Shown: positions 16,942 to 26,553, numbered from the stretch's first letter. The stretch: DNA of 46,506 bases from Leptospirales bacterium (GCA_013297885.1 JAAFIR010000005.1:1-46506), one strand, 5' to 3'. The notes: generated by a model from the sequence alone, not told the origin. Numbers and translations: made by a program.

Positions 16942-19473
16942 TCAAATGCTTTTTGAAAATTCTTTTGAAGTTGCACTAAAAATTTTTCTTAAACTAATAA
17001 AATATAGAATAATTATCACAACTATAACTAACCCAAAAACTTGAATCAATTCCATAATGGGTAAAGTAATTTTTAATTCCAAAAAATAACTTGAAAAAAT
17101 ATAATTTGCAACATAAGCCAAAACAAACGCAGAAAAAAAGGAATATATTCCTAATAAAACTGATTCAAAAAAATAAATTTTGATAATAGATAAATTATTT
17201 GAACCTAGTATTCTAAATAAAAAAGATTCTGTGAGCCTAGATTTTTTACTTGAATACAATGATGAAACTAAAAGTAAAATCCCAGAAAATAAAATCAAAT
17301 ATGTCATAAGGCTAATAATACCTGTTACTTTATCAATTATACTTGAAAAATTTTGAATAGTTTTTTCTGCATCTATCACAGTAATATTGGGATATTTTGA
17401 TATAACAGCTTTTTGAAATTCATATCTTTTTTCAGCATCTGAAATATAAAATGAACTTATTAGAGTTGCAGGTGCTTTTTCCAAAATTCCTCTTGAAAAT
17501 ATTACAACAAAATTTGGTTTCATATCAGCCCAATTTACAGATCTTGTATTTGTGATTTTACCAGAAATTTCAACTCCTCCAACATTAAATTCTAAAGTAT
17601 CACCAATTCTTACACCTAGTGATTTTGCAAAATCAGATTCAACTGAAATTTCATTTACAGCATCTTTATTCCAAAATTTACCCTTATCAATTTTTTCAGA
17701 GTTATAAAGAACGTCCCTAAAAGATAAAAAATATTCTCTAGTTTTTGCTGTTTCTCTCCAATCTCTTTTAACTGCATTAGATTCAGTCGTTTCTTTATCT
17801 ATTGGTTTTTCGTTTATTGAACTAAGTCTTGCACCTATCATTCTTGAAATGATAACTTGTTCTGCATTATATTTATTTTGTATTTTTTTAAACTCTGCTT
17901 CTTGTTCTTTTCTAATATCTAAACTAAATAGATTAGGTTTTCTATCTTTTGTTTTTCCACCACTTAACTCTATTAAGCTACTTCTCAGCATCAAAGATAA
18001 AATTAAAATACTTAAACCCGAACCAATTCCAATTATTGGCAATAATAAAGATGCACCTGATCGGAAGATTCTTTGGAATACAAATTTTAGTTCAGTTAAT
18101 GAATTGATTCGATTTAATACCAACTTTGAAATTAATCTTAAAATTTGATACGAGAAAAATAATAAAATAGGTAGTATAAATAAAACACCAGAAAGAATTA
18201 AACCTTTTAGAAAACTTTTGGTTTCAAATACTGCTAAAAAATAAAATAATATAAATAAAATTAAAATTTCTATAAATTTAAAATGATTTGAAAAAAATTT
18301 TGAATCAACAGAATTATCAAAATCTTCTCTAATTGAATTCAGTGGGGAAAGATTTTTTATTTTAAATAAAGATTCAATTGAAATTAAACATGGTAAAATT
18401 ATTCCAATAAATATTCCCCATAAAATAGATTTTAAATTTAAACTAGGTTTAATATTTGCTAAAAAGTCTGAACCAGTTAAATCAGGAATTAAAAATTGAA
18501 AAAAATATCCAATAAAGATTCCCAATAAACTTCCTAAAATTGCTAAAAATAAAATTTCAACTAAAAAAATACTTTGTATAAATCCATTTTTTGCACCTAA
18601 ACATTTAAATGTAGAAATTGTTTTAATTCTATTATTTAATCTGGCTCTGGTAGAAATAATCAAAGATACTGCACCTAGAAAAAAAGCTGATAAACCAAGT
18701 AAGTTCATAAAATCAAAACTATTATTTAAAAATCTTTGTGAGCCAGAACCAATTTCTGTATTATGATAAATTGTTAAATCTTTTGAAATGAATTTTTTAA
18801 AATTATCTTCTTTAAATTTTCTAGAATCAATTTTTGAATCTAATCCAACTAAATAATTATATCTAATTCTACTTCCTCTGATTTCAAGACCAGTTGCGCC
18901 AAGGCTTTCATGTGGAATAATCACGGTTGGTGCAAAACTAGTAAAACTACCAACTAGACTTGGTTCTTTTTTTAAAAAACATTTTAGTTTAAATTCATTT
19001 TTACCAATAAAAATTTTTTCTCCAAGTTTTAGTTTTAAATTTTTAGCAAGTGTTTCTTCTAAAATTGAATCTGACTTTCCTAAATTTTTAAAGCAATTTT
19101 TTGGACTAGTCTCAACCTCACCATAAATTGGAAAATTTTTATCTAATGCTTTTACAAGTGCAAGGGAAGTTTCTTTGTCTTTTGTGTACACCATAGAGCT
19201 AAAATGAACTGAAATGGCAGTTCTAGAACTCTCTGGTAAATTTTCTAAAATAAATTTTTCTGTTTTAAAATCAATTTTGGAAGATGATTCAATTAATAAA
19301 TCAGATCCCATAATCATTTTTGATTCTTTAAAAATTGCTTTGCTTAATGAATCTTTATAAGAATTTATTCCAACAATAGAACATACTCCAATGATAACAG
19401 CAAATATGAATTGTAATGAATAATCAAAACCTGAAAAAATTTCACGTAAAATAATTTTATATTTTAAATTCAT
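16942..19473 (-). CDS. FtsX-type ABC transporter permease (YbbP-like)
   Basis: An 843-residue inner-membrane protein with two FtsX domains and large extracytoplasmic loops. One membrane segment near 15-37 is followed by a periplasmic domain to about 255, a three-helix FtsX block about 260-380, more hydrophobic segments about 395-500, a second periplasmic domain about 505-705 and a final FtsX block about 715-835. Two FtsX modules in one chain is the YbbP/MacB-like arrangement; such pumps act on lipoproteins, hydrophobic molecules or cell-wall signals. Its stop lies 6 bases before the cyclase, and its start overlaps the ATPase stop by four bases. Confidence 0.85.
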   Translation of the reverse strand: MNLKYKIILREIFSGFDYSLQFIFAVIIGVCSIVGINSYKDSLSKAIFKESKMIMGSDLLIESSSKIDFKTEKFILENLPESSRTAISVHFSSMVYTKDKETSLALVKALDKNFPIYGEVETSPKNCFKNLGKSDSILEETLAKNLKLKLGEKIFIGKNEFKLKCFLKKEPSLVGSFTSFAPTVIIPHESLGATGLEIRGSRIRYNYLVGLDSKIDSRKFKEDNFKKFISKDLTIYHNTEIGSGSQRFLNNSFDFMNLLGLSAFFLGAVSLIISTRARLNNRIKTISTFKCLGAKNGFIQSIFLVEILFLAILGSLLGIFIGYFFQFLIPDLTGSDFLANIKPSLNLKSILWGIFIGIILPCLISIESLFKIKNLSPLNSIREDFDNSVDSKFFSNHFKFIEILILFILFYFLAVFETKSFLKGLILSGVLFILPILLFFSYQILRLISKLVLNRINSLTELKFVFQRIFRSGASLLLPIIGIGSGLSILILSLMLRSSLIELSGGKTKDRKPNLFSLDIRKEQEAEFKKIQNKYNAEQVIISRMIGARLSSINEKPIDKETTESNAVKRDWRETAKTREYFLSFRDVLYNSEKIDKGKFWNKDAVNEISVESDFAKSLGVRIGDTLEFNVGGVEISGKITNTRSVNWADMKPNFVVIFSRGILEKAPATLISSFYISDAEKRYEFQKAVISKYPNITVIDAEKTIQNFSSIIDKVTGIISLMTYLILFSGILLLVSSLYSSKKSRLTESFLFRILGSNNLSIIKIYFFESVLLGIYSFFSAFVLAYVANYIFSSYFLELKITLPIMELIQVFGLVIVVIIILYFISLRKIFSATSKEFSKSI

Positions 19474-20138
19474 TTCTTTTTTTTGTTTGGAAGAATTTTT
19501 CCATCTTCCATTTTGATAATTCTATCTGCAAGTTTTGCAACTTTTTCATCATGTGTTACAATCAAAAGAGTTGTTCCGTTTTCTTTTTTTAAATCTAAAA
19601 GTAATTTTAAAACAGAGTTACCATTTTTTAAATCTAAATTCCCTGTTGGCTCATCTGCAAATAAAATTTTAGGATTATTCATAAAAGCACGAGCTACAGC
19701 AACTCTTTGCTCTTCACCACCTGAGAGCTGTCCTGGAAAATGTTTAGCTCTACTTGTCAAATTTACTTTTTCCAAAAGTAGATTAGCTTTTTTTTCAAAA
19801 TCTTCAACTTTATTTTTTTGGAACAACACAGGAAGATAAACATTTTCTAATGCTGTCAAATTTTTTACTAATTGAAAGTTTTGAAATATAAAACCAATTT
19901 TTTCTGATCGAACTGAAGCAAGTTGGTTTTCAGTAAAATTGGAAATTGTTTGGTTATCCAAAATCACTTCCCCTGAGCTTGGTTTGTCAAGCCCTGCAGC
20001 AAGTCCAAGTAGAGTCGATTTTCCAGAACCAGATGGTCCCATGATTGCAACAAATTCAGATTTTTTTATTTTAAGGTCAATTATTTTTAAAATTTCTAAA
20101 TCACCATAATTTTTAGAAATAGATTTTAATTCCAACAT
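19470..20138 (-). CDS. ABC transporter ATP-binding protein (LolD/YbbA-like)
   Basis: A 222-residue ATPase with all motifs: Walker A GPSGSGKST (34-42), Q-loop Gln86, signature LSGGE (138-142), Walker B ILFADE (158-163) and switch His196 in THD. The LNL-type spacing and length match the LolD/YbbA/MacB-C subgroup that powers FtsX-type permeases. It is the first gene of the ATPase, permease, cyclase and DUF2459 operon, so it is the cytoplasmic engine of the permease next to it. No clear ribosome binding site precedes the ATG. Confidence 0.9.
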   Translation of the reverse strand: MLELKSISKNYGDLEILKIIDLKIKKSEFVAIMGPSGSGKSTLLGLAAGLDKPSSGEVILDNQTISNFTENQLASVRSEKIGFIFQNFQLVKNLTALENVYLPVLFQKNKVEDFEKKANLLLEKVNLTSRAKHFPGQLSGGEEQRVAVARAFMNNPKILFADEPTGNLDLKNGNSVLKLLLDLKKENGTTLLIVTHDEKVAKLADRIIKMEDGKILPNKKKK

Positions 20139-20274
20139 AGATTTTATAAATTTAGAGATTTAAAATTTGTAAATGGAATTTAGTGTTAAGTTATTTTATT
20201 TGATTTATTAAACTAATTGATTATAAAAAGAAATTAATTTGAGAAATTTTTATTTATAAAATTGATTTTTCGAT

Positions 20275-20396
20275 ACAAAGCGAAAAAGATTGAAACGGGG
20301 TCAATATTTTGCTATACAAAATATTGACCATAGTTGAAAGCTCGGTTTTTTTAGTAAGGACTTAATTAATTAAGTCCTTACTAAAAAAATTCGCCC
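20275..20396 (-). repeat. Structured intergenic element, copy E
   Basis: A full copy in reverse orientation. AAAGATTGAAACG is followed by a 12-bp perfect hairpin (20299-20310 with 20318-20329), ATAGTTGAAAGCTCGG, a 20-bp perfect hairpin (20346-20365 with 20370-20389, loop TTAA) and TTCGCCC. The 20-bp stem has T7 on the left and A7 on the right. It lies between the ATPase start and the next gene upstream. Confidence 0.8.
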
Positions 20397-20477
20397 ACAT
20401 CACCGCAACTTGATTTGAATAGATATGTTTTAAACAAAAATCCCCTCACCATTATTTTAAAACAGAGAAGGGAACAT
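20397..20477. repeat. Decayed relative of the 4696-4872 palindrome
   Basis: CACATCACCGCAACTTGATTTGAAT and, further on, CCCCTCACCATT and ACAGAGAAGGGAAC align by eye with the left part of the 4696 block. It lies directly against element E, as the other copy lies against element B. It no longer forms a strong hairpin. Confidence 0.4.
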
Positions 20478-20505
20478 TTTTTAGAGGTGAAAAAAATTGA
20501 TTAAA

Positions 20506-21141
20506 TTAAAATCCAACTAACTCGTTTTCAGATTTTTTGTCTTTATCTCTTTTGCTATTTTGTAAATAAGCATCAAGTTGATAAATGGAACCTTGTAAAT
20601 TTGAATCGATGATTTTGAGAGTTTTTAATTTTACATCTGGTGAAAACTCTTTATAACTTTCTGTGCTTGTAACACCTTGGGCTTTGTTTTCCACTTTTTC
20701 AGTAATGATACGGATGGAATCAAAATTTCCAGGAGTCATATACATGGTCTTAAATAAATAAATTACATTATCTTTAAGAGATTTTTTCTTATAAATAAAT
20801 CTAATTTCTTTTATTTTACTTCCACCTTCAAATTCAAATTCAATATATCTTGTGATAGAATAGTATTGTCTTTCTTCTGCAGTTGTTAAAGTGTTTTCGT
20901 TTAGAATTGTAATAACTTTTTCAAACCTTTTGTTAAATTGAACAACTTTTGGTTGAGCTTTTTCAAGTTCAGAGATTTTAGAAGCGATCAGGTTTTCTTC
21001 GTTTTTGAGATAATTTTGAAGAGCTTTTTCACGAACTGAATCTCCAGTATCAATCCTTTCTAATTTGGTATCTGCTGGTGCTTTTGATTGTGAAAATGTT
21101 AGGCTAATAAATAAAAAAAAGAGTAGTGAAAATTTTGACAT
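20506..21141 (-). CDS. Exported protein, paralogue of the gene upstream
   Basis: A 211-residue protein with a signal peptide (about 1-18). Its middle and C-terminal parts align with the neighbour at 21144: an aromatic strand (ITRYIEFEFEGG with AKYVEFVFEAG), a basic strand, TPGNFDSIRI with TPGNSESIKI, and a helical end with a Leu/Ile pattern. Both probably came from a tandem duplication. Function unknown; periplasmic or outer-membrane associated. It follows the paralogue by two bases, so the two are cotranscribed and may form a heteromer. Confidence 0.75.
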   Translation of the reverse strand: MSKFSLLFFLFISLTFSQSKAPADTKLERIDTGDSVREKALQNYLKNEENLIASKISELEKAQPKVVQFNKRFEKVITILNENTLTTAEERQYYSITRYIEFEFEGGSKIKEIRFIYKKKSLKDNVIYLFKTMYMTPGNFDSIRIITEKVENKAQGVTSTESYKEFSPDVKLKTLKIIDSNLQGSIYQLDAYLQNSKRDKDKKSENELVGF

Positions 21142-21143
21142 GT

Positions 21144-21821
21144 TTATAATCCTTCGAGTTGTGTTCTGTTTTTTTCAATTTTACTAATTTGACTTTTTTG
21201 TATAAAACTGTCAAGCCTGAAAATAGTTGCATATAAAGCATTATCAATTGCTTTTAAAGCATGTAGTTTTGATTCTTTAACTAAATCTTTGTACATTTCT
21301 GTTTCATTGATACCTTTTACTTTTGAGTCAAATTGTTCAACTGTAATTTTGATACTTTCTGAATTTCCAGGAGTATAACTTAATGTTCTAGTTATAGAAT
21401 GCAAATCATTTTTTAATATTTTTTTGCGATTTACAATTTTTATTTCTTTTGTTTTTCCAGCTTCAAAAACAAATTCAACATATTTAGCAGTTATAACTCC
21501 TTCTGCACCAACAGCTGCAGATGAACTTTCACTGATTAAAAAAATTTCTTTTTGTAATTCTTTGTTAAATTCTGTTGCTTCCAGTTGAAGTCTTTCTACG
21601 TCAGTTAGTTTAGATGTAATTTGTTTTTCAACAATTGAAATATTTTCTAAAATCGATTTAGTATAATTAGATTCTTTTTCTTTGGAATTTGATTTGGGTT
21701 GGTTTGAAGAAGAACTTTGAGTATTTCCAATTCCACCTTCTTTATTTGGATAAGGACCAGAATTTTGAGCCATTAAGCTTAAGCTTGAAATTGTTAAAAT
21801 AAAAATTAGTTTTAAGAACAT
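21144..21821 (-). CDS. Exported protein, paralogue of the gene downstream
   Basis: A 225-residue protein with a signal peptide ending near Ala18-Gln19. A Ser/Asn-rich linker (to about 55) leads to a helical region and then to the shared domain (AKYVEFVFEAG, a KKIL strand, TPGNSESIKI, EMYKDL). I chose ATG 21821 because AGGG lies 5 bases upstream; GTG at 21833 would add four residues. It is the first gene of the pair. No family name is known to me. Confidence 0.75.
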   Translation of the reverse strand: MFLKLIFILTISSLSLMAQNSGPYPNKEGGIGNTQSSSSNQPKSNSKEKESNYTKSILENISIVEKQITSKLTDVERLQLEATEFNKELQKEIFLISESSSAAVGAEGVITAKYVEFVFEAGKTKEIKIVNRKKILKNDLHSITRTLSYTPGNSESIKITVEQFDSKVKGINETEMYKDLVKESKLHALKAIDNALYATIFRLDSFIQKSQISKIEKNRTQLEGL

Positions 21822-22232
21822 TTTTTCCCTCACACTTAATTATCGGTAAAATTAAGCTAATTTTAAAATTTAATATATGTTTTACTTTGCAAGAATTTTT
21901 CTTTAAAGTGTTTTAACTATAAGATTTTTTTTTCAAAGAAATTTATTCTATTTTTTGGTAGCTCCTATTTAAATAAATGAAGAATTAAAAAAATAAAAAA
22001 CCATTAAAAGGCTGAATTTTTTGTAGTTTTACCTTTTTTTTTAAATCTTAATTCATTAAAAAAAGCAGGCTTTCCCTTCTGATTAAAAATAATTGTATCT
22101 ATGATTCAAAAGAAGTTAAAGTTTAGTTATATAAAATTTTTTGATATCGTTTTATTACCTAACTCGTGAACTTTTTAAAATCTAAAAATTTACAATGTAT
22201 TGTTTAATTCTTAGAAATCAAAAACCTTTTAC
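21822..22232. other. AT-rich spacer, nothing identified
   Basis: About 410 bases between divergent genes. A stretch near 22070-22080 (GCAGGCTTTCCC) resembles the middle motif of the structured elements but has no convincing stem around it. I see no RNA gene and no open frame worth reporting. Confidence 0.5.
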
Positions 22233-22261
22233 TTGACAAACTTATTTCTTAATTTAGTTTA
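22233..22261 (+). promoter_or_regulatory. Putative promoter for a leaderless gene
   Basis: TTGACA at 22233-22238 is followed after 16-17 bases by a weak TAGTTT/AGTTTA. The ATG at 22267 is 34 bases from the TTGACA start and has no ribosome binding site, the same geometry as at 379-413. Confidence 0.4.
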
Positions 22262-22266
22262 TTTTT

Positions 22267-23118
22267 ATGAAATCGTTGTTTACCAAAACTAGTTTGATTT
22301 TCCTATTTTTGCTTTTTATAAATTGTGATAAATTGGTAGATAGCTTTTTTTCTGATAAAGATGATGTTAACTTGGGACAAACTCTTGACAAAGAAATTCG
22401 TGCAGCAAATAGTTCTAAAATTTTAGATGGTAAAGAAATCCAAAAATATGTTCAAAATATTGTTTTGACAATATTAAAATCCAATTCTGTGAATAAAAAA
22501 AAAGTTTATCCTTATACAGTTACTGTAATTCAAGATGATGAAGTAATTAATGCATATTGTACACCTGGTGGTTTTATTTATGTTTTCACTGGACTCATTA
22601 AATTCTTAGAAAATGAAGCAAGTCTAGCAGCAATTTTAGCTCATGAAATCGCTCATGCAGAAAAAAGACATTCTAGAAAAAGAATGATTTCAGCAATTTC
22701 AATTCAAGTAATAGTTTCATTATTATTAGGTAGAGATGCATCTTGGATCAGTCAATGGCTTATGAGTTTTGCTGGTGAAATGGCTATATTAAATAATTCA
22801 AGAAAAGATGAACTAGAAGCAGATGATTTAGCTTTTATTTATTTAAATGCCACACCTTATTACCAAGGTTCAATGTCGTATTTTTTTGATAAAATTGATA
22901 AAACAGAAAAAAAATCTAAATCTTCAAAAGTTTTAGAAAAAATTTTATCTACACATCCAATGGCAGAAGATAGATTAAAAGCAAATGAAAAACGAATTAA
23001 GAAATATAAGTTATCAAAACCATCTGAATCAAATTTATTTTCTCATAGATATAAAACCACAATAAAAAAATTAGATTTAAATCCAGATCCAATCATAGAA
23101 ACTCAAGATGAGGAATGA
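22267..23118 (+). CDS. M48 family metalloprotease lipoprotein
   Basis: A 283-residue protein with a lipobox FINC (Cys20). The zinc site is HEIAH (His126, Glu127, His130), with the third ligand Glu184 in DELEADD, and the preceding GGFIYVFTGLI and later STHPMAEDR are typical of M48 proteins. This is the BepA/LoiP-like periplasmic group (family M48B/C) that degrades or folds outer-membrane proteins. A hydrophobic segment about 140-155 lies between the ligands. Its end overlaps the convergent penicillin-binding-protein-like gene by 16 bases. Confidence 0.85.
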   Translation: MKSLFTKTSLIFLFLLFINCDKLVDSFFSDKDDVNLGQTLDKEIRAANSSKILDGKEIQKYVQNIVLTILKSNSVNKKKVYPYTVTVIQDDEVINAYCTPGGFIYVFTGLIKFLENEASLAAILAHEIAHAEKRHSRKRMISAISIQVIVSLLLGRDASWISQWLMSFAGEMAILNNSRKDELEADDLAFIYLNATPYYQGSMSYFFDKIDKTEKKSKSSKVLEKILSTHPMAEDRLKANEKRIKKYKLSKPSESNLFSHRYKTTIKKLDLNPDPIIETQDEE

Positions 23119-23873
23119 ATAAATTTTATAATTTTTGCGATATCAATATATATATTTTCAGAACTTAAAATAATTATTTTATAAATTTCTTTTTTCTTTC
23201 TTAAGAATCCTGCAAAACATTTTTTTGCTTTTTTAGTGCTACCTGTTTTACCAAATATTTCAAATCCATTTATTTGATTTAATTCAATTGTACTATAAAG
23301 GATTTGACTTTTACCAAGTTCTGTTTTAATTTCACTTTCTTTTAATTCTAAAATATTAAAAAAAACTTTATCCAAATATATTCTATCTAATAATTTTGAA
23401 ATATCTTCAATATTAGAAACTGATTTTTCTGAAAGTCCATATGAGTCTTCAAGATATGTATTTGGATATTCACTTTCAAAAAAAAGATTTGCTTTGATTT
23501 TAAAATTTTTTTCTGAAGAAAAATAAGATTCTGTTAAACTTAAAGTAGCTTGGTTAGAAGAAGTAACAATCATCGCTTTAATTATGTTTAAACTAGAATA
23601 AATTTCATCTTTTTTAAACTTAGCAGCTTTAGGATTAATTGAATTAGATGGTGAATCACTCGAAATAGTAATTTCTTTATCTAGTTTAAAGCTTTTTTTA
23701 ACAAAAAAAATTGTATATAATTTTGTTAGGCTAGCTATTGGAATAATTTTATTAGTTTGGTTCTCGATAATTCTAACTTTAGTTTTAAAATTCTCTAGTA
23801 AAATAGGATTTTTGAACTGATCTTCCGATGATAATAATATTGGTATTAAAAAAAAAATTGATTTGACTAACAT
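23103..23873 (-). CDS. D-alanyl-D-alanine carboxypeptidase-like protein (S11)
   Basis: A 256-residue exported protein with the three penicillin-binding-protein motifs: Ser48-Leu-Thr-Lys51, Ser105-Ser-Asn107 and Lys209-Thr-Gly211. The nucleophile Ser48 would trim D-Ala from peptidoglycan stem peptides. It is short for the family, as the usual C-terminal domain and membrane anchor are missing, so it may be soluble in the periplasm. It has a signal peptide (about 1-16). It converges on the M48 gene and diverges from the lipoprotein gene at 23925. Confidence 0.85.
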   Translation of the reverse strand: MLVKSIFFLIPILLSSEDQFKNPILLENFKTKVRIIENQTNKIIPIASLTKLYTIFFVKKSFKLDKEITISSDSPSNSINPKAAKFKKDEIYSSLNIIKAMIVTSSNQATLSLTESYFSSEKNFKIKANLFFESEYPNTYLEDSYGLSEKSVSNIEDISKLLDRIYLDKVFFNILELKESEIKTELGKSQILYSTIELNQINGFEIFGKTGSTKKAKKCFAGFLRKKKEIYKIIILSSENIYIDIAKIIKFIHSSS

Positions 23874-23924
23874 AATTTAGTATAAGTCAGTATGAGTATT
23901 ATCATATTAGTCAAGAAGGAAATT

Positions 23925-26552
23925 GTGAAACAAAACTTTTTATTATTGATGTTTTTGTTAATCTCAAGTTGTAATATTAATAATTCTCCAAAATTATTTG
24001 GCTTATTTCCTAACCAACCTAAAATCCCACCAATAATAAAATTTACAAAACCTGCTTCTCTAATTGTAAGTGAGAGTGGCACTTCTATTCAAATTCAGTT
24101 TTCTATTAACAAAGAACCTTTAGCAGATGTTAAAATTGAACCAATTCTTTCAAATGAAAATGAAATTATATTAGATAAACCTTTCATCGAATTTAAAAAA
24201 ACTGAATGGCAAAAAATTCAAATTTTAACAATTACTGGCAAAGATGATTTTATTGTTGATGGGACTAAAAATACAGAAATAAGCTTCACAAAAATTCTTT
24301 CTGCTGATTTAGAATTTACAGTTTTAAAATTGGATACCATAACAGTTTCAACAACTGATAATGATGATCATGGTTTAGTTGTAACACCAACTTCAGGTTT
24401 AGTAACCAATGAATCAGGAGCAACAACAAGTTTTACAGTTTTTTTAACAAGCGAACCTAAAGCAAATGTAACACTCCCTTTAATTTCTAGTTCCAATACA
24501 AATGAAGGTACTGTTTCACCTTCTAGTTTAACTTTCACTCCAAATAATTGGAATATAGCTCAAACTGTTACAATAAAAGGTGTTGATGATTTAATAGATG
24601 ACGGTTCCCAAACATATTCAATTGATTTTAACCCAACCACAAGTGATGATCCTCTTTATCTTGGAAAAACAACTAATCCAATTTCTATTGTGAATGGAGA
24701 CGATGAAGGTGGGAGTGGGATAACAGTTGGTATGCCTTGTTGCAATACAACTGAAGCTGGTGGAACAACAACTTTTAATATTGTTTTAAATACCAACCCA
24801 GGGACAAATGTTACCGTTTCATTATCATCAAACAATAACCGTGAAGGAACTGTTAGCCCAAGTAGTGTTAGTTTTAATTCTACAAATTGGAATATTCCTG
24901 TCATAATAACAGTTACAGGTGTTGATGATTTTGTGCAAGATGGGAATATAAATTATACAATTAATGTAGGCTCTACAACTAGTTTAAATTTAGATTATAA
25001 TGGACTTACAACCCAAACAGTTGCTATAATAAATAATGACAATGATACTGCTGGTTACACTATCAATTTAGTTAATTCGTATTTAGTAGTATCTGATGGG
25101 GGAGAAATTCAATCCACTATCCAGGTGAATCTTAATTCTCAGCCAACAACAAATGTAACAATTCCAATTACTAGTTCAGATACAGGTGAAGCAAATCCAA
25201 ATGTTGCTGGTATTACTTTTACTCCAACTAATTGGAATACAATTCAAAATATTGTAATTAGTGGAGTGGATGATGGAGATCCAATTGATGGAAATAAAAC
25301 ATTCACAATTTCACTTGGACTACCAACGACAACTGATACAGTTTATGCTGCAATTGATCCAAATGATCAAGCAGGTACTTCTTGTAATAATAATTCAGTT
25401 GCTGCAAAAATTTCTGTTTGTAGAGCAACTCCAAATAGTAATACTTCAGAAGATTTAGCTACAAATGAATTTTATTTAATTGCAAACCAGCTTCCAACTG
25501 CTAATGTAACAGTTAATGTTTTATCCGGAGATACAACTGAAGGAACAGTTAGTCCAGCAAGTATAATCATTAATACATCAAACTGGAATCAACTACTTGC
25601 ATCCAATAGAGTTTTAATCACTGGAGTAAATGATTCATTTTATGACGGTAATATTAATTATAACATTAATTTTACAGCCGCATCAAGTGCTGATCTTTAT
25701 TTCCATGGGTATGTAGCCTCAGCATATGGTTTAACAAATATTGACAATGAGAATTATTTCACAGTAAGTACGACCAGCATAACAACTACAGAAGGATCAG
25801 GAATTCAAACTTTCACAGTTGAGCTTCCAACTGCTCCAACTGCAAATGTTACAATTCCAATTAGCTCATCAAATACAGCTGAAGGAATAATTTCCCCAGC
25901 TAGTTTAACTTTTACAATGGGAAATTGGAATATGGCTCAAACAGTAACAATTACCCCAATAAATGATAGTGTTGCAGACGGTAATATTACCTATACAGTT
26001 GATCTTGGACTAGCAACTAGTGGAGATGCCAGATTTAATAATAAAGATCCTGCAAATGTTGCAGTTACAAATAATGATGCTGGAGAAAAAAGAATTTTTT
26101 TGACAAACTCTACTTATAATGGAAATTTGGGGGGAAAAGCTGGAGCAGATACAAAATGTAATTCTGATTCCAATCGTCCAAGTATTTTACCAAATACATA
26201 TAAAGCTATGCTAGCAGTTACATCAAGTAGAACAGGTAGTCCAGTAGCTGATTGGGTTTTTGCAGCAAGTTCAAGAATTTTTCAATCAGATGGAATCACT
26301 CCAATAATGACAACAGATGCTGGTGCTGTATTTACTTTTGGAGCCTTGACAAATCCATTTGCAAATAATCCATTTTGGTCTGGATTAACTAATACTTGGA
26401 CTGCTTCTGCGAATACTTGCGCTGGCTGGACTTCAAGTTCAAATGTCATTAATGGAGTTTTTGGGGATGGGATTAGTACTAATGCAATGAGTATAAATAA
26501 TTCTACATTGACTTGTGATCAACAAAGAAGAATTTTATGTGTACAACAATAA
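23925..26552 (+). CDS. Calx-beta-like repeat lipoprotein with DUF1554 domain
   Basis: An 875-residue putative surface lipoprotein with a lipobox (LLISSC, Cys16). I chose GTG 23925 because AAGAAGGAAA lies just upstream; the frame is also open to an ATG at 23892, but that would bury the signal peptide. About six repeats of some 110-120 residues follow, each with a pattern such as GTVSPSSLTFTPNNW and VTIKGVDDLIDDG, in the style of Calx-beta domains (Asp-rich, possibly Ca-binding). Residues about 720-875 are a DUF1554 domain (RIFLTNSTYNGNLGG, ADTKCNSDSNRPS, QRRILCVQQ), which I know from Leptospira lipoproteins. Confidence 0.85.
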   Translation: MKQNFLLLMFLLISSCNINNSPKLFGLFPNQPKIPPIIKFTKPASLIVSESGTSIQIQFSINKEPLADVKIEPILSNENEIILDKPFIEFKKTEWQKIQILTITGKDDFIVDGTKNTEISFTKILSADLEFTVLKLDTITVSTTDNDDHGLVVTPTSGLVTNESGATTSFTVFLTSEPKANVTLPLISSSNTNEGTVSPSSLTFTPNNWNIAQTVTIKGVDDLIDDGSQTYSIDFNPTTSDDPLYLGKTTNPISIVNGDDEGGSGITVGMPCCNTTEAGGTTTFNIVLNTNPGTNVTVSLSSNNNREGTVSPSSVSFNSTNWNIPVIITVTGVDDFVQDGNINYTINVGSTTSLNLDYNGLTTQTVAIINNDNDTAGYTINLVNSYLVVSDGGEIQSTIQVNLNSQPTTNVTIPITSSDTGEANPNVAGITFTPTNWNTIQNIVISGVDDGDPIDGNKTFTISLGLPTTTDTVYAAIDPNDQAGTSCNNNSVAAKISVCRATPNSNTSEDLATNEFYLIANQLPTANVTVNVLSGDTTEGTVSPASIIINTSNWNQLLASNRVLITGVNDSFYDGNINYNINFTAASSADLYFHGYVASAYGLTNIDNENYFTVSTTSITTTEGSGIQTFTVELPTAPTANVTIPISSSNTAEGIISPASLTFTMGNWNMAQTVTITPINDSVADGNITYTVDLGLATSGDARFNNKDPANVAVTNNDAGEKRIFLTNSTYNGNLGGKAGADTKCNSDSNRPSILPNTYKAMLAVTSSRTGSPVADWVFAASSRIFQSDGITPIMTTDAGAVFTFGALTNPFANNPFWSGLTNTWTASANTCAGWTSSSNVINGVFGDGISTNAMSINNSTLTCDQQRRILCVQQ

Positions 26553-26553
26553 A

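Noticed and set aside
22060-22100. Possible decayed copy of the structured element (GCAGGCTTTCCC...GATT)
   Set aside because: There is only a partial match to the middle motif and no paired arms, so I do not count it.
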